In this document: positions 42,785 to 52,846 of the stretch, one piece after another
Layout of the letters: each line of letters starts with the position of its first letter
Numbering within the stretch: the stretch's first letter is position 1
Source: Arthrobacter sp. QXT-31
GTDB lineage: Bacteria; Actinomycetota; Actinomycetes; Actinomycetales; Micrococcaceae
Assembly: GCF_001969265.1 (NCBI RefSeq)
Contig: NZ_CP019304.1
Location: 4,960,001 to 5,024,000 of the forward strand
Direction: 5' to 3'
Length of the DNA: 64,000 bases
Translations under genes and position numbers: made by a program
Notes under the pieces: model-generated
The model's database searches: none
Seen by the model: only the letters and a program-made list of their open reading frames with translations
Told to the model about the DNA's origin: nothing

Positions 42785-43170
42785 CTAACAGCTTAAGATG
42801 CGGCGTCCAAGGTTGATGTCCGGCGCCTGGTTCTGCCCGTCCCGCTGATCGGTGATCTTGACTCTGGAACCGGGCAGCTGCCCGGCCCCGGCCGCCATCA
42901 GCTCGCACGCCTCGACCAGGGTCTGTGCGGCCAAGGGGCGAGCTTGGTCTGGTCGTTGTGGTGCTTGCAGCCTGGGCACGCCACGCGCACCGGGTACTTC
43001 GCTGGACCTTTCGATCCAGGAACTCGCCCCGGCAGGCGCCCACCTCCATTTCCGCCGGCGGGTGCACTGGAACCGACACCACGACAGGAACAGCACGCAA
43101 AAGCGCTGGAAGTATCCAGGTGAAGCCGGTGTCCGGGCTGGTGTTCTTGCGCTGCCGGCAGTCCATTCGC
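42785..43170 (-). pseudogene. Frameshifted zinc-ribbon protein remnant
   Basis: On the minus strand VRVACPGCKHHNDQTKLAPW is in one frame and QTLVEACELMAAGAGQLPG through GRRILSC in the next. A one-base shift near 42937 separates them. The CPGC pair could be half a zinc site. The 5' boundary is unclear and may reach about 43300. The original function is unknown. Confidence 0.5.
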
Positions 43171-43413
43171 TTTCGGGCGGGATTTCTTCCCGCGCGCACA
43201 GATTACCGTCCCCACAGCGTTGCCGTCCGGCCTGACTGCGCCGGCGCTTTGCCTCCCGGGCAAGACGTCCTCACTTTTCGCCCAGATTGCCACAGGACTC
43301 CTCCAGAGGCAGAGCATCCCAGGGATGCGGGCCGACAGCTCCGCGGCTGCGTTAGGCCGGTACCTGTATCGTTCGAAGTCAGGAACCCCTTCGGTTCCGC
43401 GACAGGAGCAACC

Positions 43414-43560
43414 ATGGCTGACAAGTCCCCCCGCCAAGCAGCATCCAAGAAATCCGACAAAACCATCAAGCAAAAACGCGCCGACAAGAAGGCCGCCGCG
43501 GCAGCCTCCAGTTCAGGAGACAAGGCCACCGCGGCCAAGGCGACGAGCCCTAAAAAGTGA
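43414..43560 (+). CDS. Small lysine/alanine-rich protein
   Basis: A 48-residue basic protein (MADKSPRQAASKKSDKTI...) made almost only of Lys, Ala, Ser and Asp. AGGAG lies 6 bases before the ATG. The stop overlaps the next start as GTGA, so the two are translationally coupled. Similar short basic proteins are widespread in actinobacteria and unassigned. Confidence 0.75.
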   Translation: MADKSPRQAASKKSDKTIKQKRADKKAAAAASSSGDKATAAKATSPKK

Positions 43561-44716
43561 GTGTTTTGACAGATCACCTCACCCTCGGCGTGCTTTCCAG
43601 CACCAGAAAACCTGACGAGCAGCGCCTTCCGATACATCCCCTGCACCTGAAGCGCGTTGCCCCTGAAATCCGGCAGCACCTGATTTTGGAAGAAGGCTAC
43701 GGGGAGCGTTTCGGCGTTCGGGAATCCGATCTCGCACCACTTGTGGGGCGCATCGTCCCGCGCGAGCAACTGCTGGCGGAGGCCGACGTCGTTCTTCTGC
43801 CCAAACCGCAACCCGAAGACCTTGCCGAACTCCGCGACGGGCAGGTCCTATGGGGTTGGCCGCACTGCGTCCAGGACCGGGCCATCACCCAGCTGGCAAT
43901 CGATAAGAAACTCACGCTGATTGCCTTCGAGGCGATGAACCACTGGGCCAGCGACGGCGGCTTTGGCCTGCACGTGTTCCACAAGAACAACGAACTGGCC
44001 GGCTACTGCTCGGTGCTGCACTCCCTGGCCCTGACCGGCTCCACCGGGGACTACGGCAGGAGGCTGAGCGCCGTCGTCATCGGCTTCGGCGCGACGGCGC
44101 GCGGGGCCGTCACCGCCCTCAACGCCCACGGCATCCATGACGTCCAGGTCCTGACCAACCGGAGCGTGGCCGCCGTGGGTTCGCCCATCCATTCGGTACG
44201 GATTGCCCAGTTCGATCACGACGACAAAGCACCATTCCTCAGCGAGGTCATCACCGAACGCGGACGGGTACCGCTGGCGCCGTTCCTGGCCGAAAGCGAC
44301 ATCGTGGTCAACTGCACGCTGCAGGACCCCAACGCACCATTGACCTACCTCCGCACCGAGGACCTGGACGCTTTCCGGCCCGGCAGCCTGATCGTGGATG
44401 TTTCCTGCGATGAGGGATGGGATTCAGCTGGGCGAAGACCACCACGTTCGCCGAGCCGATGTTCACGGTCGGGGACCACATCGACTACTACGCAGTGGAC
44501 CATAGCCCCTCCTACCTCTGGAATTCCTCCACTTGGGAGATCAGCGAGGCCCTGCTGCCCTTCCTGGAAACGGTCATCACCGGTCCCACTGCCTGGACCG
44601 GAAACGACACCATCAGCCGCGCCATCGAAATCCGCGAGGGCGTGGTCCTGAACCAGGACGTGCTGCGGTTCCAGCAGCGGGAACCGCAGCACCCGCACTT
44701 CCCATTGCCCGCCTAA
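43557..44716 (+). pseudogene. N5-(carboxyethyl)ornithine synthase-like dehydrogenase, frameshifted
   Basis: The first 285 codons from GTG 43557 encode an alanine-dehydrogenase/transhydrogenase-fold enzyme: LGVLSSTRKPDEQRLPIHP at the start, EEGYGERFGV, and the NAD site SAVVIGFGATARGAV. At about 44415 one base is lost in GATGAGGGATGGG. The correct continuation (MGFSWAKTTTFAEPMF to PHFPLPA) is in the next frame and ends at 44716. Unless the base is a sequencing artefact, the enzyme loses its last 100 residues. It is coupled to the small basic gene before it. Confidence 0.82.
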
Positions 44717-44913
44717 GGCACGTCACCGCATTGCCCGCGTTGGGCGAGGGGTTGTTCGCCCCCGCTCGGGTGCGGCGGTCGGCCTGATGACCGGAGACCG
44801 GCGAAAGAGCCGGGACTAGTGACCGGGAAGTGCTGCATCATCGAAAACCATGAAGCCATAAACGTCTTTATCCCTGGGCAATGCCGGTTAATCGGCCCCG
44901 CGCGCAGCAGCAT

Positions 44914-45369
44914 TCATGATTGAAGGACGCTGCCCGGACCGGTAGGCAGATGCATGACGGGTTCGAGTTCGTCGATCACGGTACGGTTCCCGGGGAGAAC
45001 CACATGGGCGAGAAATTCCGATTCGAGCGTCGCAACACCGGCTGCCACGGCTGCGAGTTTGGCGTCTGTGGACAAGGCGAAAGAATGCCAAAATCTGCGG
45101 GCAGCGAGCTCCAAGGCTTTTGCTGTATCTTCCCGGCTACGGGACCCTTCGACCTCACCCCGGACAGGAGGGATTCGGTCAGGTTGCGGTATAGAGATGA
45201 CGATGCGGAACTGCCTTCCGCAGGCCCTGAACGCAATGGCGCTGAGCCGCCCGCGTTGACTGAAACGAACATCGGTCGCCCCAAAGTTCAGGAGCGCACG
45301 CTCGACATGTTCCCGTGCATCCCCAACGCTGAAGGAGTCACCACGGGGGCAAAAAACTCCGGCTATCAA
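44914..45369 (-). CDS. Conserved hypothetical, paralogue of the 49266 protein
   Basis: A 151-residue protein, probable TTG start. It shares with the protein at 49266 a layout of GA-x-x-x-R/C-F-S, RQFRIVISIPQPD (FRLVLPHPEP there), W-x-x-L-S and the C-terminal KLAAVAAGVATLESEFLAHVVLP (KLEAVAAGIVTFDEEFLAYMLMP). This is one protein family in two inverted copies 4.4 kb apart. I know similar proteins from mobile and plasmid regions but no function. Confidence 0.7.
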   Translation of the reverse strand: MIAGVFCPRGDSFSVGDAREHVERALLNFGATDVRFSQRGRLSAIAFRACGRQFRIVISIPQPDRIPPVRGEVEGSRSREDTAKALELAARRFWHSFALSTDAKLAAVAAGVATLESEFLAHVVLPGNRTVIDELEPVMHLPTGPGSVLQS

Positions 45370-45544
45370 AAGTTGCCATCGTCTAACTATGCGCCCCCAT
45401 GCCGCCCTCGACTGCTTCAGCCCATCGGCGGGCCGAAGAAAGCTACAGGACCGATTTTTTGGGGACTTTAGGTGCAGTGGGGTTAACCGGGCCTAGTGTT
45501 GGGTGTGTCGGCACATGCCGCGCAACTACCCTCAGGGAGGGTGC

Positions 45545-46054
45545 ATGAACTCCAAGCAGTCCAGGTCCGAACAATTCATGCTGTACCTGAAAAGTCTGGG
45601 TGGTTCGGAAGCTGACGTTACCGGATCTGCCTGCGCGGTCAGCGATGAGGACACCGTGGAGACGGTAATCTCGCGGCTCAGGATGGAGAAATACGCTCAG
45701 GGCAGTAAACTCGTGGACCCCTCGATTCTTCAGGCCTGCGCCCAGGTCCTAATTAGCAGGCGCGACGAGAACAAACCCCTCCACCTGCCGCGACATCCCC
45801 AAGAAGGGGACTATCAGTTGGATATCCGCCTCGCCGGGTCCCTCACAACCAGGGAACCCATTCCTGTGAAGAGCCTGAAAGACGCCAAAGTCTGGGCCAC
45901 GGAACGACTCGACGCCATCGGCGCCCAAGCCGGTGTTATCTACCTCTCCACCCCTGGCAACACTGGAGCGGGAACGGGGACGCTCGTTTCCAACTTTGAA
46001 CGCTCCGTCGGCTGGCTGGTACCGATAACCACGCCGCCCGCCACCGCAGAATGA
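45545..46054 (+). CDS. Hypothetical protein
   Basis: A 169-residue soluble protein. AGGGAGG 5 bases before ATG 45545 decides the start (the frame is open from 45503). The first half is helical, EQFMLYLKSLGGSEADV. The second contains LDIRLAGSLTTREPIPVKSLKDAKVWATERLD, a possible beta-rich domain. No family recognised. Single gene. Confidence 0.7.
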   Translation: MNSKQSRSEQFMLYLKSLGGSEADVTGSACAVSDEDTVETVISRLRMEKYAQGSKLVDPSILQACAQVLISRRDENKPLHLPRHPQEGDYQLDIRLAGSLTTREPIPVKSLKDAKVWATERLDAIGAQAGVIYLSTPGNTGAGTGTLVSNFERSVGWLVPITTPPATAE

Positions 46055-47162
46055 AGGACATCATCGACTGGATCGGGCGAAAAGGAAAACAATCTCCACA
46101 TCCCGGCTGGCCATCTGGACCTCGGTCACCCATGCAACGACGCTATATGAGTGTCGAAAGTCTCGTGCGAACGCTCCCGATCGGACTCCGCGGTCGCTTT
46201 AAAAACGCCATTAGGCCCTGACCTGCAGCGTTACGGGGCTCTCACCACCACGTAGCAGAGTCACTGCGCCGTCCATGAGCGGTGACTAACTCCAGTCAAC
46301 AGCCCTGATAGCAGCTGGGCTGGCAATTAGGGGTTAATGCGCCCATGCTGGTCAAGAGCAGAGCGATGAATCGGTCAAGCCAACGGCCCCTGAATCGTGA
46401 ACCTCAGGCGCTGATTAACGACCAGTTCACAGTTCCCGGTCAGAGCCGTTATGCAGTCAGCGGCTCTGATGGACCACGTCGCAGCCCCTGGCAGCGACGT
46501 TTCTCGCGACCCAACATATTGGGTGTGCTCCACACAGGCGGCAGCAAGAACGAGTCCCAATTTTCATGACCGGGCCTGCCATATGTGGAACACTCCCCAC
46601 AAATCCTTGGACAGCTTCGTGATCGAAACCTCGGCCCGGACTGTCGCTGTTCCAACTCCGGAATCGACAGTGAACTGCCTGGAGCTGAACGGTGCACTGA
46701 AAACGTCCACGAGCAGCTGGGCCCAAGGTAACTTGAAGGCTATAAGAGCATCGTCGAAGCCTCGAAGCAGGAAAATCGAAGCCAAAGAACTTGGATGGCT
46801 GGGTGAAGCTGGAGGGGATAGACATCAGGCGAGGCAGGCCTCCAATGCGTGCAGGTCCGAAAGTAAGCAAGCTGGGTGCGCCGATTGCCGCTGCCGGTAC
46901 TCGTCCACCAGACAGCGCTCCTTGGTCCCTAAGCCGGGGACTGTTGGAAGAGGCTTCTGTCTAACCGGGAAGTCGCCGCGTACCCCTTACGCCACCCGCA
47001 TTCCCGCCCTGACGGGCGGCGAGCTCCCGCTACTTCCGGAAAGTCGCTTCACGGGACGGTGTCCTCGCACACTGCATGACTGCCCGCGGCCGAGCCCGGC
47101 CGCGGCGCATGGCCTTGTGTTTTAGGATGGCCAAACAAGCCAACTCTAAAAGGGCAGGGGCC
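46055..47162. other. Gene-poor region (1.1 kb)
   Basis: Base composition is lower in G+C than the flanks. A 224-codon plus-strand frame from 46451 lacks a ribosome site and motifs and is rejected. A minus-strand stretch around 46570-46785 may be a coding remnant. No RNA genes or repeats were identified. Confidence 0.45.
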
Positions 47163-47366
47163 ATGTCATCGTCTTCCAAGGACTACTGGACCCAGGACGA
47201 AATTGCGGCGCACGAGGCGCGAGGTGGAGGGTGGGGCGGCGGTGGCCGGCCCATTCCGGGCATTGATTACTCCACTGCTCCGTACTTCATGCAGCCTGTG
47301 AAGACCAACCGCGACCGGAACCGCGAATCCAGCCCGGAGGGTGACAGCGATGATGATTGGGCGTGA
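47163..47366 (+). CDS. Small hypothetical protein, Gly-rich
   Basis: A 67-residue protein (MSSSSKDYWTQDEIAAHEARGG). A Gly/Trp-rich stretch is followed by an acidic tail SPEGDSDDDWA. The AAAGGGCAGGGG stretch before the ATG supports this start over upstream ones. Function unknown. Confidence 0.65.
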   Translation: MSSSSKDYWTQDEIAAHEARGGGWGGGGRPIPGIDYSTAPYFMQPVKTNRDRNRESSPEGDSDDDWA

Positions 47367-48021
47367 GGCCACAACGCCAGGATCTGGCTCGATAGGGTGG
47401 GTTGCTAAAGAATATCTCTGAGAGGTTGCGACCCCAAGCTGCGTTCTAGCCCTTCTGATCGTCCATTGCCGCCGGGCGAGTTCCGGACCGCGGGCTTTGG
47501 GATACGAAGCCACGGGTAGCTTGCTGCCGAACTTTACCTGGGAAGTTGAAAGCACTCCTCCATGGAACGCCGCTCCTACAGGGCGTCCAGGCAGAATTCC
47601 TCGACCTGGCCGCGCTCCTGTCAGTGACAAACCCAGTGGCATGTCCTCCAAGTTTGGCTGGGCGTGTAGACTTGCTCAAACGCGTCCACGCAGATGGTGG
47701 TCCCGTTCAGGACGCCCTACCCGGCTTCTCTTTTCTTATCTCGAAGCGCTCGACTAAGAGATCGGTGCCGCGCTGCTCACCGCAAAACGCAAGGTTCCTC
47801 AGCGGACGCGGCACCAACTCCCAAACCCGCATGTGCGCCCGCACACCCTGTGGGGACACCTCTGCACCGCGCCTTGCACGTCCCGCTCGCCGTCCTTATC
47901 GGGGCTAAGCGGCGAAATCCGTCCGGTCTGCTTCGAAGAGTCGGGCGGCGGCAGGTCCCTGCCGTGCCCGGTTCCAACACAGTATTGTTTCCCGATTGCG
48001 CTTGTGCGCACGTAGCCTGAA
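47367..48021. other. Intergenic region without a clear gene
   Basis: Several short frames, none with motif or ribosome site. Nothing else recognised. Confidence 0.4.
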
Positions 48022-49141
48022 ATGGGTGTTCCGATCACCACCACCGTCCCCAGTCCCTCCCTCCTGCCCGCTCGCGGGCCTCACGCCTACTCAGGCGCGC
48101 AGGCGTTCCCTGTGCTGACCAAGGCGTACCTCCAGCTCTCCCAACAGGTCCGCGAGACGGGCCTGCTGCGCCGGACTCCGTGGTTCTACGCCCTTGTCGG
48201 CGGCGTTCTTGCCATCGGGATCGCCGGCTGTGCCGCCTTGTCGGTTCTGCTCGGGCCGAGCTGGTTCCAGCTATTGATCGCCGCCGCGCTCGGAATTCTG
48301 TTCACGCAAGTGCCTTTCTCGCGCACGAGGCAGGGCACCGCCAAATCCTGGCAGGGGGGCCGGCCAACGACGTGCTCGCCCGCTTTCTGGGCGCTGTGGC
48401 GGGGATGAGCTATTCGTGGTGGGACTCGAAGCACTCCCGCCACCACGCGAACCCCAACAAGGTAGGCCGCGACCCCGACATCGAGGTGGACACGATCTCT
48501 TTCCTCCACGTGGACGCGGCGAAAGCCAGGGGCATTCGTGCCCTGGTCACCCGCCGTCAGGGCTGGCTGTTCTTCCCGCTGCTGACACTGGAGGGCCTGA
48601 ATCTGCACTATCTCAGCCTTCGCCACCTGCTCTCCCGAGGACCGGTCAAGGGCCGCAGGTCGAGCTTGGCCTGCTGGCGCTGCGCTTCGCCGCTGTCCTC
48701 CTGCCGCTCTTCTGCTGCTCCCGCCCGGCATGGCGTTAGCGTTCCTTGGAGTCCAGCTGGGAGTTTTCGGCCTGTACATGGGCGCGACGTTTGCCCCCAA
48801 CCACAAGGGCATGCCTGTGATCGACCGGGATGTGAAGCTTGACTTCTTCTCCAAGACAGGTGCGCACGTCACGGAACATCTCCGGAGGTTGGTGGGCCAC
48901 GTGGCTCATGGGCGGTCTGAACTACCAGGTGGAGCACCACCTCTTTCCGAGCATGCCGCGCCCGCACCTGGCCAAAGCCCGCCGGCTTGTGCGTGAGCAG
49001 TGCACCCGGCTTTCGGTTCCCTACACCGAAACCAGCATCTGGAGCTCGTACGGCACCGTAATCACCTACCTGAACAGGGTGGGCCTCGCCGCGCGCGACC
49101 CCTTCGAGTGCCCCATGACCGCCCAGTACAGGCGCAGGTAG
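48022..49141 (+). pseudogene. Fatty acid (acyl-lipid/acyl-CoA) desaturase, multiply frameshifted
   Basis: All three histidine boxes are present but in different frames: HEAGH near 48327, HSRHHANPN near 48435 and QVEHHLFP near 48930. The path needs shifts at about 48305 (N-terminal membrane part to first box), about 48655, about 48720 and about 48860 (to the last 90 residues, ending at PMTAQYRRR). The third box with Gln is typical of front-end/linoleoyl-CoA-type desaturases. Four indels mean a dead gene unless the sequence is faulty. Confidence 0.85.
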
Positions 49142-49265
49142 TGGCCTGCAGGGGGACAGAACACAAGCATCGAGCAGTCCGCATCACAGCGCGGTGCTTG
49201 AACAGCACGTTCTGGCCCGGCTGGTGCCCCCCGCTCAGATCCTGCCGAAGGGCGTACGCTGAATC

Positions 49266-49757
49266 ATGACTAGCAACTACGTTCGGGGCGCTTCCCTCAG
49301 CTGCTCCTCGCTCCAAACGGACATCCAGCAAATGCTCGACGGGGCCGGGGCCCATTATTGCCGTATTACTTCCGAGCACGGCAACGGAGCGGTCACCTTT
49401 AGCTTCGGAGACCATCAGTTTCGTCTGGTCCTGCCGCACCCTGAGCCGACCGATCCGCCTAGGGTGCCTCGGCACCAGCCAGCGCGGCGAAACATCAACG
49501 GTCAAGAACACCCGGCCGATCTGGAAGCCGCGCGCCATTCCTGGCGTCAGTTGTCTCTGCTGATCAAGGCCAAGCTCGAAGCTGTCGCAGCCGGCATCGT
49601 CACTTTCGACGAGGAGTTCCTCGCCTACATGCTCATGCCCGAAGGCGGGAACGTCTTCCAAGCCACCTCCCCCACGATCGCTTCTTCCTACGCCGCCGTT
49701 GAAGTCCTTCACATGAGCGGGCCGGCTACCGCTGCTGTGAGGACAAGCTCCGACTAA
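49266..49757 (+). CDS. Conserved hypothetical, paralogue of the 44914 protein
   Basis: A 163-residue protein of the same unnamed family as 44914-45369, inverted relative to it. The family core AHYCRITSEHGNGAVTF, FRLVLPHPEP, RHSWRQLSLLIKAKLEAVAAG and EEFLAYMLMP are visible. The C-terminal 40 residues are variable. The start has only weak ribosome-site support. Confidence 0.7.
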   Translation: MTSNYVRGASLSCSSLQTDIQQMLDGAGAHYCRITSEHGNGAVTFSFGDHQFRLVLPHPEPTDPPRVPRHQPARRNINGQEHPADLEAARHSWRQLSLLIKAKLEAVAAGIVTFDEEFLAYMLMPEGGNVFQATSPTIASSYAAVEVLHMSGPATAAVRTSSD

Positions 49758-49914
49758 CACACCTCAACATCCTGGCTTTCGATCCGATCGTCCGGACCCA
49801 CGTCTTTCATAACTTCTCCCAGGCGTGCGCTCCCAAGTCGGTGCTGGCCATCATCCCGGCGCAGAAATACATTTATCGAAACGAGCAAGTTCCGATAAGG
49901 AGTGAAGTGAAAAG

Positions 49915-50475
49915 GTGACACCTGATTCCACGGCCCGCCTGGCAAGGATCGAAGCCACCCGGGATCTGCAGGACGCGTTGGCGCTGTTCGATGAGCTGCC
50001 GGCCGTGAAGATCGCTGAAATGCATGGCACATGGAAGGGATCAGGAGTCGAAACGGGCAACGCCTTCGACGGCCTCCTAGAAACGTTCGGCTGGTGGGGG
50101 AAGCGGTTCGACGACGCCGACAACGCGCACCCTCTGGTCTTCGAAGACAAGCGCGGCAAGTTCAACGTGAACCCAGCCGGCTTGCCGATAGGGTTCGTGG
50201 TTCGGAATGCCGCGGTCTTGCACAACGGCGCGGTGGCGGCCATCGCCAAACGCGTTCTTCGACTGCGATGGACTCACGAGCCACGTGCGCGGCTGCGGAT
50301 GATCGAGTACCGCGGAGTCGTGACCGGGACCATGTCCTACGATGCGCTGCCTATCAATGATCACTTCCGCAAGGTCGATGACAAAACGCTGCTGGGCGTC
50401 ATGGACCTGCGGGGCGCGACCGCTCCGTTCGTCTTCCTCCTGCGACGGACGGGATCGGCGGGTGAGCCCGCGTGA
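49915..50475 (+). CDS. DUF4334/GXWXG domain protein
   Basis: A 186-residue protein. The GXWXG motif is in EMHGTWKGSGVETGN (about residues 40-54). The DUF4334 part ends with NDHFRKVDDKTLLGVMDLRG. The family has unknown function and may be a small-ligand beta-barrel. It starts with GTG 49915; AAGGAG lies about 12 bases upstream, slightly far. It is followed at once by the tail of a TetR regulator. Confidence 0.82.
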   Translation: MTPDSTARLARIEATRDLQDALALFDELPAVKIAEMHGTWKGSGVETGNAFDGLLETFGWWGKRFDDADNAHPLVFEDKRGKFNVNPAGLPIGFVVRNAAVLHNGAVAAIAKRVLRLRWTHEPRARLRMIEYRGVVTGTMSYDALPINDHFRKVDDKTLLGVMDLRGATAPFVFLLRRTGSAGEPA

Positions 50476-50481
50476 ACCTGG

Positions 50482-50631
50482 AAAGCAGCGTCCTACCTCT
50501 CCCACCTGCTCATCGGGGCCCTCTTCACACCGGTGTCCGTCGGCGAGGCGCCTGAACAGATGACGGCTCCATATCTGCTGCGCTACCTCCACACGGCGAT
50601 GATGCCCCTCCTCGAGCAACCCGTTGTCTAG
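50482..50631 (+). pseudogene. C-terminal fragment of a TetR-type regulator
   Basis: Fifty codons, AASYLSHLLIGALFTPVSVG then TAPYLLRYLHTAMMPLLEQ, without any upstream HTH. The pattern is that of the last helices of TetR effector domains. A stop codon at 50473 precedes it. A remnant. Confidence 0.5.
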
Positions 50632-50759
50632 AAGGTTGACGGAATCATTATTATCGGCGTTTCGCCGGCGTGCTCGTTCAACGGGAGAATCCCGCATCCC
50701 TGCGCAGTTGTCACCCATCTGGACTTCCCCCAGTATCGAAGGACCAAGTAATGCTGCTA

Positions 50760-51004
50760 GGCCCCTCGAAGGAGTCGCGGCGCGCCACATCCAGGAGGAG
50801 CACAAGGTCATCATGCAACTGGGCGACAGCCTGCATGACTTCGCTGGGGACTACGCCGACGCCCAACTCGACCGCGGCAGCTCGTCGAAAAAGACGCCAA
50901 GCACTTCGGCTACGACAGGGCTCATCCTGCCTAATCCCACCTAGGGCTCCTGGAAGGATGCCGAGCTCGACCAGTGGGACGCCAAACTGGAACTCAATAA
51001 GTGA
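50760..51004 (+). pseudogene. Degraded small gene of unknown family
   Basis: Fragments ARHIQEEHKVIMQLGDSLHD, VEKDAKHFGYDRAHPA and SWKDAELDQWDAKLELNK (stop 51004) lie in successive frames with stops between. Together they look like one decayed small acidic protein. Confidence 0.4.
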
Positions 51005-51311
51005 TTTTCCTGCTGGCCATCGCCCGGTCCTTCGCACCGTCCCCTAGGTAGGCGCCCAGAACACAGTAGTCATCGCAGGGAAAAACCCTCCGAGACACGC
51101 CCAGGGTGGCGGTGTTCCCCCACAAAAGTCCGGGTACCAGCTCCAAAGCCAGTACCTGCGCTTCCTGATAAAGAGTGTCCGTCTGTACCAAGACATGGTG
51201 CTTGGCATAATCACCGTACGAAGCCCTGAGCCAGACCGCTGCAGTAGAAACCGCGCTTCCTAGGCCAGCGGCCACCTCGGCTTCGCCGGGACCGCCGATC
51301 CTGGAGCACAC
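50994..51311 (-). CDS. Hypothetical protein (weak)
   Basis: A 105-residue frame from GTG 51311. ASYGDYAKHHVLVQTDTLYQ and AQVLALELVPGLLWGNT give it coding-like composition. There is no good ribosome site. It might be the end of a longer lost gene. Low confidence. Confidence 0.3.
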   Translation of the reverse strand: MCSRIGGPGEAEVAAGLGSAVSTAAVWLRASYGDYAKHHVLVQTDTLYQEAQVLALELVPGLLWGNTATLGVSRRVFPCDDYCVLGAYLGDGAKDRAMASRKITY

Positions 51312-51431
51312 TCCAGGATGAACTCGCTGTTTGGGGAGATGGCCAGAACCCGCATGACGGTTCCGGGGCGGTGGAGGGCGTTCGGTTTCATCACGGGGCC
51401 AGGCTGTGGTCCCTTTCCGGAGCTGGCGGGA

Positions 51432-52823
51432 TTAGACGAATTGGTACAGCAGCGCCGCCATTGCGAAGCCCACGATGGACAGGACAGTTTCGAGCACTGT
51501 CCAGGTCTTCAGGGTGTCCTTGACGGACATGTTGAAGTACTTGGAGATGATCCAGAAGCCGCCGTCGTTGACGTGGCTGGCGATGATGGAGCCGGAGGAG
51601 ATGGCGATGGCGATCAGGGCCAGCTGCGGCTGGGAGTAGTCCCCGGAGGTCAACTCGGGGGCGAGGATGCCGCCGGTGGTGACGATGGCCACGGTAGCAG
51701 ACCCTTGGGCTACCCGCATTCCGCAGGCGATCACGTAGGCGGCAAGGATGAGCGGCAGACCGGCCGCTGAGAGCGTTTCGGCCACGGCCGCGCCTACGCC
51801 GGTGGCCGAAAGCACGGCACCGAAGAACGCGCCCGCGCCGACTACGAGCAGGATCATGCCTACGGGCTTCAGGGAGGCCGAGCTAAGGTCGGAAAGGTCC
51901 TGGACGGTCATGCCGCGCCGGATGCCCAGCAGCCACATGGATAGTACGACGGCAACGGTCAAAGCGATGGCAGGGTTGCCAAAGAAGATCAGGACATCGC
52001 GGAATGTTCCCGCTGGCAGGAAGACGTTTCCGAAAGTGGCGCCGAGGATAAGGATCATGGGAAGGCCAATGGCGAGGGCGACCAGGCCGATGGACGGTTC
52101 GTGGCCCTTGGCTTCTTCGGCTTCCGGAATCACGCGGTCTTCCGGCACGGCAACGTTCACGCGTTTGCCGATCCAGGTTCCCCACAGGATGCCGGAGGCG
52201 AACCAGGCCGGAATGCCGCAGGCGAGCCCCATAATGATGATCCAGCCCAGCTCGACTTGGAAGAGCCCGGCCGCGGCGACAGGGCCCGGGTGCGGGGGCA
52301 GGAAGGCGTGGGTCACGGACAGCCCGGCAAGCAGCGGCAGAGCGTACAGGGCGAGGGATTTACCGCCGCGGACGGCGGCTACGTAGACAAGCGGGGCGAG
52401 GACGAAGATGCCGATGTCGAAGAAGACCGGGATGCCGAGAACGAAACCGGTGATGCCCATCGCGAGCGGCGTGCCCTTCTCGCCGAAGACTTTCACGAGC
52501 TTGCCGAGCAGCACCTCCGCGCCGCCGGAGCGTTCCAGGATAGCGCCCAGCACGGTACCCAGGCCGATAATCAGGGTGATGTGGCCGAGGATTCCGGCGA
52601 AGCCCTTTTCTATGAGGGCGTCACCGCTCTTAACGGGTGAACCTACCAGCGCCTCCACGGTGACCCCGCCCACGAGTGCCACGAGGACGCTGGTGGCCAC
52701 CAGGGCGATGAACGGTTCGATCTTGACCTTGATGATCAGGAACAGCAGGAGCGCGATGCCGCTGCCTGCCAGGAGGAGCAGGCCGGCGGTGTCGTGCCGC
52801 AGCCAGTCGATGAATTCATTCAT
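51432..52823 (-). CDS. GntP-family permease (gluconate-type:H+ symporter)
   Basis: A 463-residue protein with about 12-13 membrane helices. The GntP family pattern includes GTVLGAILERSGGAEVL, GFVLGIPVFFDIGIFVLAPL and THAFLPPHPGPVAAAGLF. AAGGAAACTCCC precedes the ATG. It is last in a minus-strand operon with KDPG aldolase, deacylase and D-amino-acid lyase-like genes. Relatives import gluconate, fructuronate or D-serine. In this context an amino- or acetamido-sugar acid is likely. Confidence 0.93.
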   Translation of the reverse strand: MNEFIDWLRHDTAGLLLLAGSGIALLLFLIIKVKIEPFIALVATSVLVALVGGVTVEALVGSPVKSGDALIEKGFAGILGHITLIIGLGTVLGAILERSGGAEVLLGKLVKVFGEKGTPLAMGITGFVLGIPVFFDIGIFVLAPLVYVAAVRGGKSLALYALPLLAGLSVTHAFLPPHPGPVAAAGLFQVELGWIIIMGLACGIPAWFASGILWGTWIGKRVNVAVPEDRVIPEAEEAKGHEPSIGLVALAIGLPMILILGATFGNVFLPAGTFRDVLIFFGNPAIALTVAVVLSMWLLGIRRGMTVQDLSDLSSASLKPVGMILLVVGAGAFFGAVLSATGVGAAVAETLSAAGLPLILAAYVIACGMRVAQGSATVAIVTTGGILAPELTSGDYSQPQLALIAIAISSGSIIASHVNDGGFWIISKYFNMSVKDTLKTWTVLETVLSIVGFAMAALLYQFV

Positions 52824-52846
52824 GGGAGTTTCCTTTCTCGGTAGTC

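Noticed and set aside
42753..43199. 148-codon minus-strand frame
   Set aside because: Arg/Pro-rich shadow overlapping the better supported frameshifted zinc-ribbon remnant.
46451..47125. 224-codon plus-strand frame
   Set aside because: Composition is unlike the neighbours, with no ribosome site, no domain and mixed Cys/Ser/Arg-rich content.
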